The position numbers and the translations under genes are program-made. The notes under the pieces were generated by a model. That model ran no database searches and was not told where the DNA came from. It was given only the letters and a program-made list of their open reading frames with translations. DNA of 54,894 nt from assembly GCA_012513425.1 (NCBI GenBank), contig JAAZCF010000165.1, positions 1 to 54,894 of the forward strand. The letters run 5' to 3'. Positions 31,223 through 40,209 of the stretch are shown here, piece by piece; position 1 is the first letter of the stretch, and each line of letters begins with the position of its first letter. Origin of the DNA: Bacteroidales bacterium. GTDB lineage: Bacteria > Bacteroidota > Bacteroidia > Bacteroidales > UBA932.

Positions 31223-34186
31223 TTAAAAATCAGCTGAACTATAGAACTCTTTACGCGCTTCCTCAACTTGCTGTCTTGTAATCCTGTTGGCTCTTAAGTA
31301 CTCTAAGAACTCTGTACCAAGTGGGAAACGTCTGTAGTCCCCACGAACTTTTTCTACAAGGTGGTTGTTTGTCAAGAACTTCAATAATACTCTTAGTTCG
31401 TCTTTAGGCAGACCTGTGTAGTCTTCTAGTGTACTTCGGCTGAAGTAAGGTAAGCCGTATAATATGTCAACAGTTTCGTTGTGGTCCATAATAGGCAGTA
31501 CAAGGAACTTCTTAACAAGCGCTTCAATTGTATTCTTAGACGCATCGCTTTGAGCTTTGTCGATTTCGCTCAGCTTATCGTAACCCAGCGCTTTAGAACT
31601 GTAGAGTCTATTCATAAAGTTCACAACAAAATCTACATGTTCCTTTTTAACTACAAGGTCTTCACCATCGGTTGTAGAAAACATACAAGCCGCACAACTA
31701 ACCGAAAGCCTTGCTATTTTTATACGTTGGTCAGCAGCCTCAACTACTGGCACCTTGGAACTATACTTACGACCCATGTCAGTTGCATGACTTAATATTG
31801 CATCAACAGCTTCGGGTTCAAATTTCACGTTTTCTGGCCTGCGACTCCATGCCCAAAGAACGCGTAAGTTACATAAGTCAGAGTCATACACGTGTAGAAC
31901 CTCAGGCATATCATCTACAGACTTGTTGATAATAGAAGGGTCAATGTCATTATACGCAACACCCACAACTAAATCTAACCGCCGTACATCTTCTGTTTTA
32001 CCGAACAGTTTAAGTACAGCACTTATACCATGCGTTTCAGTGTTGAGCGGTCTTCCGTTTCTAGGGTTCGAAATATAGATAGCCCGCGTTCTTGCAGAAG
32101 TTTCCGCTGTAATAACACCAGTAGACTTCGCGATACCAGATGAACGCACGTCTGACATTTCAGCAAGGCTTTCTTCAGATAGCCCAGACAATTCATCGAT
32201 ACACAACAGTCCTCCATCATTTAATGGAAAAGCACCCCACACAAGAAACCAGCGCTTATTCGTTTGCTGGATGTTGTAGACTAGACCAGTACGTCTTGAT
32301 GACTCACCTGAGTGCATTTCTCCTAGTCTGTAGTGACTCATGATACGTTCTACAAGAGTAGACTTAGCTTGCCCAGAATCTCCTATGATTAGTACTTCCC
32401 CCCAGCCACGTTTAATGAACTGGTTCTGGAAGTAAAAATGTAATATAGTATGATAGATAAGGTCTACAGCAATGGCAACGTCGCGGCGGTCCCATACATA
32501 AGTGACATTACGCTCTAAGTCTTTGTGAATTTCATTCATCTTATCTTCTACAGATTGTCCTGGTTTTGGTTGGAATATTTTTAATCGTTCATAAACGTCT
32601 TCAGTCATCTCGAAGTCACTGATAATGTCCTTTTCAGGATACGCCTTGTCAAAGATATAGGTTGCATACTGTGACTGTGGATCCGGAAACATATATCCAA
32701 CCATCGTGTAGCGTTTATTTGTCTTGATGTTGTTACCTATATAGTATCCGTTCCTAACTACATACTCGTGTTCCTTTGCAAAACCAAAATTTGCTTCTGC
32801 TTTCGGTATCATGCGAACTTCTTCAATGTTCATGTGCTCTTCAATTGTTATTGTAAACGCTGGACAACTTTTGTTAATACCAAGCATTTCTACAATTGTT
32901 GCGTGTTGTTGCTTTTCTGTGACCTTGATAAGCTTCATTAAGTCCTTGTCAGAAGCTTTTAGCTCTTTAGTCATTTCACCAGCATACATACATAATCTAC
33001 AAGACTGACAAGCTTTCTTTTCAGAGTCAGCTGCATCACCACAGTATGCTCTTATTTTCTTCGGTGCAATATACGGTGTAGGGTCTTTACCAGACACCAT
33101 AATAGGCACTTGAATCCGCTTACCATACAAAGATGCATCGGCAGACTCAGCTAGATGAACATCTTTTGCTTCAACTTCCTCAGCCAAAGTTTCGCCAAGT
33201 AACGGATCAACATACTTAGTTGCGTTATCTAGTAATTTTCTAAAGTCTTCAGCAGAGTAGCCACACTTTACGAAGAAGTCCGTTACGTCACCTTTATGCG
33301 GGAAGTCTTCTGGCCAGTTAATTACATAAACCTCTACAGCTCTACAAAGTTTCTCACAAAGTTTCTTTGTAGCATTACGACCAGCTTCATCATTATCCTG
33401 AACGATGTAGACCCGCTTTTTATTTCTAAAATATCGTATCCATTCTGGTTTCCATGTACCGGCACCAGATGTAGGACACGCGGCTGGGAAGCCATACTGC
33501 TCAGCGATGATGCGGTCCATCTCACCTTCACACCAGACAACCTCTTCAATATCATCATTTACTAGGTTTTCAATACCAAAGATACGAACTTCACCATATG
33601 TGTTGCCATACTCATCTACATAGTTTAGTACTTTCCATTGGTCGTCTGTCGAGTTCCATTTGTATCTTCTAAAGTTGACTAGTGTGTTGAACTCATCATA
33701 GATTGGAATAGTTATACGTTCTCCGTCCCAACCAAGCTGGAATCTGACTGTTGTTTCATCGGTTAAACCGCGGCGCTCCCGTAGTACTTGTCGTATTGGG
33801 CCAGTGAGCTTCATCAAGGCTTGATGGTATTCGGCTACAAGGTCTACATCAATCTCAGGCCTAGCTGGTTTTGAGCTGTTTGGTCGTTCAATTTTTAGAG
33901 CATCACCTAACTCAAACCATGCTTGTTCACTTGTCAGATTATACAAATGCTTGTAAAGAGTATGTGCGTTACCTTTACTATGACAAGTTTGACAGTAATA
34001 TACACCTTTGTCCAAGTTAACTGTGAACGATGGTGTGTTGTCCGTTTGTTTCTCATGTAGATGTTTAAATGGACATTCGGCTTTTATTTCGTTGCCTCGC
34101 CTTGCTATATTTTTCAACTCACTGAGGAAGAATGCTTCGTTGTCTAATTCTGCAAGTATTTTGTTTCTATACTCTGACCATTTAAT
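31223..34186 (-). CDS. Primase (CHC2-TOPRIM) fused to an MCM-like AAA+ helicase
   Basis: About 987 residues. Zinc domain near residues 37-60 (ECPFKHLHEKQTDNTPSFTV, YYCQTCHSKG). TOPRIM: VVWCEGEMDRIIAEQYGF, then YIVQDNDEAGRN. A cysteine group C-x10-C-x2-C-x2-C lies near residues 380-400. The C-terminal AAA+ part is MCM-like: Walker A IIGDSGQAKSTLVERI, Walker B GGLLCIDELSGLSEES, then VRSSGIAKSTGVITAETSAR and YISNPRNGRP. I take ATT 34186 as start: it lies eight bases after AGGAGG, adds 23 residues that complete the usual primase N terminus, and no ATG, GTG or TTG fits. The alternative is TTG 34117. Confidence 0.9.
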   Translation of the reverse strand: MKWSEYRNKILAELDNEAFFLSELKNIARRGNEIKAECPFKHLHEKQTDNTPSFTVNLDKGVYYCQTCHSKGNAHTLYKHLYNLTSEQAWFELGDALKIERPNSSKPARPEIDVDLVAEYHQALMKLTGPIRQVLRERRGLTDETTVRFQLGWDGERITIPIYDEFNTLVNFRRYKWNSTDDQWKVLNYVDEYGNTYGEVRIFGIENLVNDDIEEVVWCEGEMDRIIAEQYGFPAACPTSGAGTWKPEWIRYFRNKKRVYIVQDNDEAGRNATKKLCEKLCRAVEVYVINWPEDFPHKGDVTDFFVKCGYSAEDFRKLLDNATKYVDPLLGETLAEEVEAKDVHLAESADASLYGKRIQVPIMVSGKDPTPYIAPKKIRAYCGDAADSEKKACQSCRLCMYAGEMTKELKASDKDLMKLIKVTEKQQHATIVEMLGINKSCPAFTITIEEHMNIEEVRMIPKAEANFGFAKEHEYVVRNGYYIGNNIKTNKRYTMVGYMFPDPQSQYATYIFDKAYPEKDIISDFEMTEDVYERLKIFQPKPGQSVEDKMNEIHKDLERNVTYVWDRRDVAIAVDLIYHTILHFYFQNQFIKRGWGEVLIIGDSGQAKSTLVERIMSHYRLGEMHSGESSRRTGLVYNIQQTNKRWFLVWGAFPLNDGGLLCIDELSGLSEESLAEMSDVRSSGIAKSTGVITAETSARTRAIYISNPRNGRPLNTETHGISAVLKLFGKTEDVRRLDLVVGVAYNDIDPSIINKSVDDMPEVLHVYDSDLCNLRVLWAWSRRPENVKFEPEAVDAILSHATDMGRKYSSKVPVVEAADQRIKIARLSVSCAACMFSTTDGEDLVVKKEHVDFVVNFMNRLYSSKALGYDKLSEIDKAQSDASKNTIEALVKKFLVLPIMDHNETVDILYGLPYFSRSTLEDYTGLPKDELRVLLKFLTNNHLVEKVRGDYRRFPLGTEFLEYLRANRITRQQVEEARKEFYSSADF

Positions 34187-34253
34187 CTTAACCGCCTCCT
34201 CTTATACAGTAGAATGGGGAGCCAGCTACTGACTCCCTACCCTACAAGTTGCG

Positions 34254-35018
34254 TTAGAACTCAGTATTTTCAATGTCTGTTGTAGTACCAACAGATGGGC
34301 CCGCAACGTCAGCAGTGTCGTCAAGGTCAATATTAAGGTCAGTTCTATTACGGAACGTTTTATATAGCTGCATACCGAATTCGCGGTCTTCCTCAGAAGT
34401 AGGGCCAGCAGGCGCAACAGTAATAATATACCATTCATTATTACCTTTTGATACAAGCTTCTCTTGTAGAGTATAGCCAAAGTGCCACATATTTTGCATT
34501 GTAACTTTTGCTAAGCTGTATAATTTCTTACCCTCATTGTAGTTTGTCTTAGCAAAGCTCAAAATAATTGGCATTCTTTCACCTGCAAAGAAACCGAAGA
34601 AGTTAAGGTACTTAGTACATTTCGGAATAGCTTCAGCTCCTTGTTTTGAGTTGTCAAATTCATTTTTACGACAAACCTTACATAGTAGTGTAGTACCATC
34701 AGAAGCTACACCAACTTTACCATCGCGAGCAATACATTGAATGCCTCCACCTTCGGAGCGTGGTTTCCACCAAATATTGTTGTTAAATTTGAACACTGGA
34801 ATAAATACTTTGCCATTAAGCTTTTCTTTTGTAAGTGAGTTGATAATGTCGCCTTCATCAGCGAGTTTGTCTTTACGCTCTGGACTAAGCGTTTGTACAA
34901 CTTTTACGCGAGGTACAATTAAGTCCCCTTCTTCCTCTTCTTCAAATCCAAGAGGCTCCTCAGATTGAGTAGCTAATAAGTTTTCGTCTTTGACTTGTAA
35001 TTCTTTTTTGTTTTCCAT
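34254..35018 (-). CDS. Candidate single-stranded DNA-binding protein
   Basis: 254 residues. Acidic N terminus (GFEEEEEGDLIVPRVKVVQT), a basic beta-rich core (NGKVFIPVFKFNNNIWWKPR), a possible zinc site (LCKVCRKNEF, then PKC), and an acidic C terminus ending DIENTEF, reminiscent of SSB tails. It lies between the primase-helicase and RNase H, next to the YqaJ exonuclease, so single-strand binding or annealing is likely. No family could be fixed by eye. Confidence 0.65.
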   Translation of the reverse strand: MENKKELQVKDENLLATQSEEPLGFEEEEEGDLIVPRVKVVQTLSPERKDKLADEGDIINSLTKEKLNGKVFIPVFKFNNNIWWKPRSEGGGIQCIARDGKVGVASDGTTLLCKVCRKNEFDNSKQGAEAIPKCTKYLNFFGFFAGERMPIILSFAKTNYNEGKKLYSLAKVTMQNMWHFGYTLQEKLVSKGNNEWYIITVAPAGPTSEEDREFGMQLYKTFRNRTDLNIDLDDTADVAGPSVGTTTDIENTEF

Positions 35019-35084
35019 ACGAATTCTCCTCCACTTTGTAGTATTTTGTATTTATCTACAACACCCGTTATAAGGTGCAGAGAC

Positions 35085-35384
35085 CTAGATAGTTAAATGT
35101 CTAACAATATAGTCTTGTTCTTTAGCGTCGAAAACCAACACTTTTATTGGGTCTTTACCATTCATAACAATCATAGTAGCTAGAATACACATGATTGATG
35201 GACCTGATAGTAATAAATAATCTTCTTTTATATTGAAGTCCTTAAGACCGTTGCGTAGCATATTCTTAACTACATCAGTCTTGAATATAGGCACTTTACC
35301 TTTAGTGACATAATGTATTGTGCCGTATTTAGATGCTTTATGGAAGCTGTGATTCATGTTGTTGATAACATACACTTTTGACAT
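35085..35384 (-). CDS. Uncharacterised small protein
   Basis: 99 residues: MSKVYVINNMNHSFHKASKY, then KGKVPIFKTDVVKNMLRNG and YLLLSGPSIMCILATMIVMN. The alternation of strand and helix and the LLLSGPS turn suggest a small Rossmann-like fold. Good ribosome site TAGGAGG. No function recognised. Confidence 0.72.
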   Translation of the reverse strand: MSKVYVINNMNHSFHKASKYGTIHYVTKGKVPIFKTDVVKNMLRNGLKDFNIKEDYLLLSGPSIMCILATMIVMNGKDPIKVLVFDAKEQDYIVRHLTI

Positions 35385-35439
35385 CTGTATTACCTCCTAG
35401 TACTTTTCAATTTATGCTTTTATAAACCCTTACACTAAT

Positions 35440-35472
35440 ATTATACTATACCTATATGTGGTTGAACTAAGT
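35440..35472 (-). promoter_or_regulatory. Promoter, GCTTA-N22-TATAAT family (copy 4)
   Basis: Minus strand AAATAAAATTACTTA (ACTTA at 35468-35472), 22 bases, TATAAT at 35440-35445 within TATAGTATAATATT. Stands ahead of the small protein, SSB-like and primase genes. Confidence 0.76.
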
Positions 35473-35483
35473 AATTTTATTTA

Positions 35484-36158
35484 CTATACCACACTACCTG
35501 AGTCAATCTTATCTGCAACATAACCAGCATATAAATCAGCTACTGTATTACACACAATCATTTCTCTAAACGTTTCTATAGGTGCATCATAGCCATGGTT
35601 TGCTCTGAACAGCTCTCGCGCATGTGTAAACTTATCTGCGTATTTTACTTCTGCTTCGTCATACTTTTGTTGTACAAGGTCATAAAGCGACTTCAATGAT
35701 GGGTCCGCCTCAATAGTCTTACGTGCTGTAACCTTACCTACAGAAACCAAATGACCTTTTATATGGAATACTGACACTTCAAAGTCATCATCATGTAGTT
35801 GTTCCAGCAGCGCTGCGGCTTTGACCCATAAGTCTTTATTCTTTACTGGATTACCTTCTGCAGTAACCCAGCCTTTAATCTGCCAATTGACATACCATTC
35901 TTTAGTAAGACAATTGTAGATATATTCAGAGTCAGTAATTAGCATGATTTCTTCAGTACTACCATTACGGCAGCAATATAACCCTTTATTAAGAGCGTTT
36001 ACCAATGCGGTTAATTCGCCGCGCTGATTCGTTGAGCCATTTTCAGAACTGACCAGCTTACCAAAAGTACCGTCAGGGTATATACAAAAGACAGAACCTA
36101 CAGATAAGCAGTCAGGTTTACCGTTGCGGCGACTAGCGCCATCTATTGCAAAAATCAC
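35484..36158 (-). CDS. Ribonuclease H
   Basis: 224 residues; GTG start at 36158, ten bases after AGGAGG. Catalytic residues: D6 in FAIDGASRRNG, E in NQRGELTALVNALN, D in LITDSEYIYNCLTK and a late D in CNTVADLYAGY; WYVNWQIKGWVTAEGNPVKN is the usual middle motif. It would remove RNA primers. It is longer than bacterial RNase HI by an insertion after the HIKGH motif (ARKTIEADPSLKSLYDLVQQ). Confidence 0.9.
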   Translation of the reverse strand: MIFAIDGASRRNGKPDCLSVGSVFCIYPDGTFGKLVSSENGSTNQRGELTALVNALNKGLYCCRNGSTEEIMLITDSEYIYNCLTKEWYVNWQIKGWVTAEGNPVKNKDLWVKAAALLEQLHDDDFEVSVFHIKGHLVSVGKVTARKTIEADPSLKSLYDLVQQKYDEAEVKYADKFTHARELFRANHGYDAPIETFREMIVCNTVADLYAGYVADKIDSGSVV

Positions 36159-36174
36159 TTTGTAGTTTCCTCCT

Positions 36175-36399
36175 TTATACTAGCTTATAGCCTATAATTC
36201 TGTTTGCAGGATTTGACTTTAATTTGAATTCATCGTCATAAGCATCCATGTAGTGCTGTATTTTCTCTGTAAGCTCAGATGTAATTGCAAGTATCTCAAT
36301 TGCTCCTGTGGGTAACTTAACAGCAACTACAAGCAGTTCTGGAGCTGTCTTTGTTTGCACATCGTTTATGAATCGCTTGCGTAGCTCAGTCATTAGCAT
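36175..36399 (-). CDS. Uncharacterised small protein
   Basis: 74 residues (ATG 36399, nine bases after AGGAGG): LRKRFINDVQTKTAPELLVV, AVKLPTGAIEILAITSELTE, ending NRIIGYKLV. A central strand pair and two helices. Not recognised. Confidence 0.7.
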   Translation of the reverse strand: MLMTELRKRFINDVQTKTAPELLVVAVKLPTGAIEILAITSELTEKIQHYMDAYDDEFKLKSNPANRIIGYKLV

Positions 36400-36402
36400 A
36401 AC

Positions 36403-36633
36403 CTACCACCTCCTAAACATAGTATCCAACATATTCTTTGCATAATAAGAAAGTGGAGCAGGCGTGTCAACTACACCGTGTCTTCTATCTTTTCTATCAC
36501 TAACCACGAAGCCTATAGTGTAGCCGCACATCTGGAAAGTTTTCGCAATAATCTTAGGATGCCGCGGCGCTGTGTCTAGATCATTCTTCCGTATTAGGCG
36601 AATGTACTCTAAACCGTCATCCTTCTTGCACAC
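36403..36633 (-). CDS. Uncharacterised small basic protein
   Basis: 76 residues; GTG start 36633 behind AAGGTG. Sequence MCKKDDGLEYIRLIRKNDLD, then QMCGYTIGFVVSDRKDRRHG and YYAKNMLDTMFRRW. Not recognised. Confidence 0.65.
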   Translation of the reverse strand: MCKKDDGLEYIRLIRKNDLDTAPRHPKIIAKTFQMCGYTIGFVVSDRKDRRHGVVDTPAPLSYYAKNMLDTMFRRW

Positions 36634-36644
36634 TTGCCATCACC

Positions 36645-37979
36645 TTACTCCTGTCCAGCAATACGTTTGAATATTGGGCAGTTTAATGAAATACCACCCT
36701 GCTTATTCTTTGATTCACCAAAACAGTCAATCTCAATCCACTTACCTACAATCAGTGTTGGATTCTTCCACCACTTCTCGCGCATAGCATCATCTAAACC
36801 AGATCCGACTCCAACTCTGTGACCTTTGTATTCTACAATCAATGCACCAAGTTTACCTTCATTCTTCGTACCTGGTTTACCTTCTTCCAAATCTACAACT
36901 TTCAATACATGTTCTTCTACACTCTTGACTTTTAAGATGTCACGGCTACGGTCTTTAGTGAGGTCATACTTACCTTTAAATGTGTTTAGCATAATTCCCT
37001 CGAAGCCGCGCTGCCAAATTGGTTTTGCCATTGCCATGACTTCTTCTTCCGTATTAACGACACCAAGAATTGGAACTGACTTGATGTACTTAAAGTCATA
37101 TGAAACTTTATATTGTGCAATGATTTCCTTATACTTTGTAGGTGCAAGACACTCAATGCTTTCATCTCCAAATAGGGCCCCTAACATGATTTTTCGCGTT
37201 ACGGCGTCATGTTTAGACACACCACGTTTGAAGTCATCAATCGGCACCATATCAAAGATGTTGTAGGTAAGTCCACTTCTAACACCTTTAGAGTTAGCAA
37301 TAGCGTTAGTAGCCTGACGCAATTCAATAGCATTCTCGAATTGACCAATAGCTAGTAGCTCACCGTCATACACACAGTTGTCTGGTAAATGTACAGCTTC
37401 TGTCTCAATATCTACAAGTCCTTCATCAGGAAGACCTGAGCGTGTGTACATAGAAACTTGTCCGTTCTCTTTAACAAGTAGGCGGCGAGAGCCATCAAGC
37501 TTCTCTGTGGCGATGAAAGGCCCTTTCACTTTATCTTTGTAGTCTTCATACTTCTCAGCCTTCATGATACCAATCATAGGAATGAAATCATCACCATAAA
37601 CTTGGTTAAGAGTCTTCTCAGTAACACCTATCTTCAGCGTCTTAGTTACCATCGCTACGGCAAGGGTATGTTCGTCAGAGCCGTGCTCAAACTGATTGAT
37701 AAACGATTTAGCAAACGCAACATCTTTGTCAGCACCTGTTTGATTCTTAGTAAAATATGAAACTACATCTTCCCAAGTAATATCAGTTGAATCAGCCGGT
37801 AGGGTTACGTCTCTGCCTAGTTTCTTCTTAGCAATTCCAGTTCGGATGTATGGATTGTAGATAAACTGCAAAATTTCTTTGAAACCAGGTACATCTTTAT
37901 ATTTGCGTAGTAATTCAAGTTTTGCATTACGACCAGATACGCGGCCAACTTCAAGAATACAGCTTGCAACTTCTTTCAT
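36645..37979 (-). CDS. ATP-dependent DNA ligase
   Basis: 444 residues. Nucleotidyltransferase motif I with the AMP-accepting lysine in FIATEKLDGSRRLLVK, motif IIIa VYDGELLA, motif IV around RGFEGIMLN, motif V ILKVKSVEEHVLKVVDLEEG, and an OB-like end (GVGSGLDDAMREKWWKNP; KWIEIDCFGESKNKQGG). It resembles ligases of T4-like and other phages. Seals nicks after primer removal, next to RNase H and polymerase. Confidence 0.95.
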   Translation of the reverse strand: MKEVASCILEVGRVSGRNAKLELLRKYKDVPGFKEILQFIYNPYIRTGIAKKKLGRDVTLPADSTDITWEDVVSYFTKNQTGADKDVAFAKSFINQFEHGSDEHTLAVAMVTKTLKIGVTEKTLNQVYGDDFIPMIGIMKAEKYEDYKDKVKGPFIATEKLDGSRRLLVKENGQVSMYTRSGLPDEGLVDIETEAVHLPDNCVYDGELLAIGQFENAIELRQATNAIANSKGVRSGLTYNIFDMVPIDDFKRGVSKHDAVTRKIMLGALFGDESIECLAPTKYKEIIAQYKVSYDFKYIKSVPILGVVNTEEEVMAMAKPIWQRGFEGIMLNTFKGKYDLTKDRSRDILKVKSVEEHVLKVVDLEEGKPGTKNEGKLGALIVEYKGHRVGVGSGLDDAMREKWWKNPTLIVGKWIEIDCFGESKNKQGGISLNCPIFKRIAGQE

Positions 37980-38440
37980 TTCAAATCCTCCAATACTTTA
38001 AGTGCTATATCAGTAATCCTATCTAATTCTCTTTCCGCATCCAATCCTTCTAAGCTACAATCAGCATTTGATATTTCTTCCAACACTTGTTTATAGCGCT
38101 GGTTTTCACTTATTGTTAAATGCAATAATTCGCTTGTTTCCAAATACCTCATTTCGGATTCTTTATAAAGTTGTTGCCATTTTTGGACTTCTGCTCGCCA
38201 ATCTTTTATCTCTAGCTCTAACTCCTTAATACGTTCAGCTTGTTCGATAAAAAATGGCTCTATTGCATTAAATATATTGTCCAATAATTCTTCGTCAATT
38301 TCTTTGAAGTCTTCCAGAGTCATAGTACCTACTGCAAAAGCCGATTTACATCTAGTTAAGTAATATAAATAAGTTCCATCCATATAGTCATCAGTTAAGC
38401 CTAGCTCATGTGCAATAGCATCTTTGATTTGTTCCAACAT
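37976..38440 (-). CDS. Coiled-coil protein
   Basis: 154 residues, largely helical: LEDFKEIDEELLDNIFNAIE, then AERIKELELEIKDWRAEVQK and a heptad run to the end (LEGLDAERELDRITDIALKV). The start follows GAAGGAGAG and the stop overlaps the ligase start. No family recognised. Confidence 0.72.
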   Translation of the reverse strand: MLEQIKDAIAHELGLTDDYMDGTYLYYLTRCKSAFAVGTMTLEDFKEIDEELLDNIFNAIEPFFIEQAERIKELELEIKDWRAEVQKWQQLYKESEMRYLETSELLHLTISENQRYKQVLEEISNADCSLEGLDAERELDRITDIALKVLEDLK

Positions 38441-38458
38441 TTTTACTCTCCTTCAAAT

Positions 38459-38845
38459 TCAATTATACTTAGGTTTAAAACCCCACGCAATACACCCAAA
38501 AAGCGTACCTAAATCTATTTCGTCTTTGCCCTTAATAGCTTTATCTCCATCAATACATTCTAGCTCCGTACCATCTGGAATTAAGTCAAATGCCCATAAC
38601 GGAATTAAGTATAACTCGCTTTCTTCTTCCCATTTTTTAAAGCCTAATTCTTCTAACTCATCTGCTGATAATTCAGTAATGTCACCAATAAGCTCTCTTA
38701 GTTGTTCTTTAATGATTAAGTAACTTGTTTTGATTTCTCTGTAAGAAAGTTCGTCACTCCAACTTTCATAGGATATTCCCATTTGAACACGGTTCATTAA
38801 AATTTTACCAACATTTCTCATAACTACTGTTAGGTTTTTATTCAT
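38459..38845 (-). CDS. Uncharacterised protein
   Basis: 128 residues from ATG 38845 (MNKNLTVVMRNVGKILMNRV), after GGGGGA. Helical N terminus, then DITELSADELEELGFKKWEE and an aromatic hydrophobic end (LYLIPLWAFDLIPDGTELEC; LGTLFGCIAWGFKPKY). Resembles small phage proteins of the type EELGFKKW...LIPLW; function unknown. Confidence 0.72.
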   Translation of the reverse strand: MNKNLTVVMRNVGKILMNRVQMGISYESWSDELSYREIKTSYLIIKEQLRELIGDITELSADELEELGFKKWEEESELYLIPLWAFDLIPDGTELECIDGDKAIKGKDEIDLGTLFGCIAWGFKPKYN

Positions 38846-39434
38846 TTTTAGTCCCCCAATTATTGACTTTGTCAAAATACGCTTCTTCGATTTGTTCCCA
38901 AGTGAATCCGAGCATTTTTCCTAACCCAATAAGATAAGCTAATAAGTGTTCATACATTATTCTAGGCACTTCGCCACTGACTTTCTTTTGGACATGTAAG
39001 CTATAGACTGCTCCTAAACATTCGATAAATTGATTAGTAATGTTTATTTCTTTAAATTTCCAAACATCAATATCTGTAAAATTTAATTCCAACCCAATAC
39101 TCAAAATGAAGCGCAAACAATCCAAGTATTCTTCTAACAACGGGTTGATAATTTTAACCGCTACTTGACCTCTATTACCACACATCCAACATGAATCGAC
39201 ATCATATTCACCATTACACGATGGACATGTCTTATACGTTCTTTTTTCAATTCTCGGCTCTTGGTCATAGCTCCAAAACTTGAAACCACGCCATTCGTTT
39301 GCGAGTTCCCCAAGTTCTACTTGCAGCGCGAGAATCTTCTTTGCAAGACGATCTTCGCCTTCTTTTGGCGGATGCTCTCGCACTATATGTTCGTCTAACT
39401 GTCGTTGCAACTCAAATAATTTTGATATATTCAT
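38838..39434 (-). CDS. All-alpha dimeric dUTPase with zinc-ribbon insertion
   Basis: 198 residues. LFELQRQLDEHI, then KILALQVELGELANEWRGFK (E-x-x-E with N-E-W-R-G-F-K-F-W) and LLEEYLDCLRFILSIGLEL (E-x-x-D) are the hallmarks of the dimeric dUTPase family of Gram-positive phages. A zinc ribbon (CPSCNGEYDVDSCWMCGNRG) is inserted between the two metal helices. Converts dUTP to dUMP, feeding thymidylate synthase and preventing uracil incorporation. Confidence 0.92.
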   Translation of the reverse strand: MNISKLFELQRQLDEHIVREHPPKEGEDRLAKKILALQVELGELANEWRGFKFWSYDQEPRIEKRTYKTCPSCNGEYDVDSCWMCGNRGQVAVKIINPLLEEYLDCLRFILSIGLELNFTDIDVWKFKEINITNQFIECLGAVYSLHVQKKVSGEVPRIMYEHLLAYLIGLGKMLGFTWEQIEEAYFDKVNNWGTKNE

Positions 39435-39616
39435 TCCGTTCCCCCCACACTTGAATTTATCAATCTATTAATCCACTCACCAATCATTTCCGGATTTTCT
39501 ACAGCTTTATAAACAATGAAACCATAGAACACGTAACTGATTATCGTTAGTGCGAAAACAAAGATGATAAAACCGATAACCAAGCGTTCGAATCTTTTAT
39601 GCTTTTTACGATTCAT
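39431..39616 (-). CDS. Small single-pass membrane protein
   Basis: 61 residues: basic start MNRKKHKRFERLVIGF, one transmembrane helix around VIGFIIFVFALTIISYVFYG, and a short polar tail. It overlaps the sigma-factor stop as ATGA. Function unknown; its position gives no clear lead. Confidence 0.75.
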   Translation of the reverse strand: MNRKKHKRFERLVIGFIIFVFALTIISYVFYGFIVYKAVENPEMIGEWINRLINSSVGGTE

Positions 39617-40209
39617 TCCATTTCCTCCAATTTGTTCTTTAATGTATTTTTAAATGTTTTCAATACTTGCGTTACATATGCTTGCGAGCATTGTAGTTCT
39701 TCAGCAATCTTTGTATGTGTCTTTCCAAAATTAGACTCAATCCATGCACCTACAATCCTCTTATGCAATGGATTTTTTAAAGCATTGTAGCATTCTTTCA
39801 ATGACTGTAATATATTATTGACACCATGTGAAGCTATTGCTTCATCTTCAGCAGTAAACGGACTTTCAAATGTGTCAAGTAATGTCATTCCATCCTCATC
39901 ATCTTCATTAATAGGTTGGTTGCAAGATATTGTATTCAGTATTGCTTGGGTGTTTATACTTCTCACATAAGAGCCTAATCTATTGTAAATACAGACAGTG
40001 GCGTAGGTTGAGAATTTGTTGTTCTTATTAGGCTTAAAATTGAGTATGGCGTTAAATAATGCTTCGTACGCAAAGCTTATAGCGTCAAGATCATCTTCCA
40101 AATAGAATTTTCGTAATTGTGCGTGTATGAGGCCTTGGTTTAATTCAATAAGCTCAGTAACCACTTCTTCTGTCTTTGGTAATAACAACAGCTCCTCTAT
40201 TCTTTTCAT
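39613..40209 (-). CDS. Sigma-70 family-like RNA polymerase sigma factor
   Basis: About 198 residues from ATG 40209 (MKRIEELLLLPKTEEVVTEL), after CAGGAA. Region 2: ELIELNQGLIHAQLRKFYLE, DLDAISFAYEALFNAILNFK, then KFSTYATVCIYNRLGSYVRS. Region 4: GKTHTKIAEELQCSQAYVTQ, VLKTFKNTLKNKL. The middle is a short acidic linker (NEDDEDGMTLLDTF). It could direct host RNA polymerase to the unusual promoter families of this genome. Region 2 is intact, so it is a plausible stand-alone sigma. Confidence 0.88.
   Translation of the reverse strand: MKRIEELLLLPKTEEVVTELIELNQGLIHAQLRKFYLEDDLDAISFAYEALFNAILNFKPNKNNKFSTYATVCIYNRLGSYVRSINTQAILNTISCNQPINEDDEDGMTLLDTFESPFTAEDEAIASHGVNNILQSLKECYNALKNPLHKRIVGAWIESNFGKTHTKIAEELQCSQAYVTQVLKTFKNTLKNKLEEME

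Noticed and set aside
39613..40209. A lysogeny repressor reading of the sigma-like gene
   Set aside because: Region 2 and region 4 order matches sigma factors, there is no repressor-type dimer domain, and no integrase or attachment site is visible in the window.
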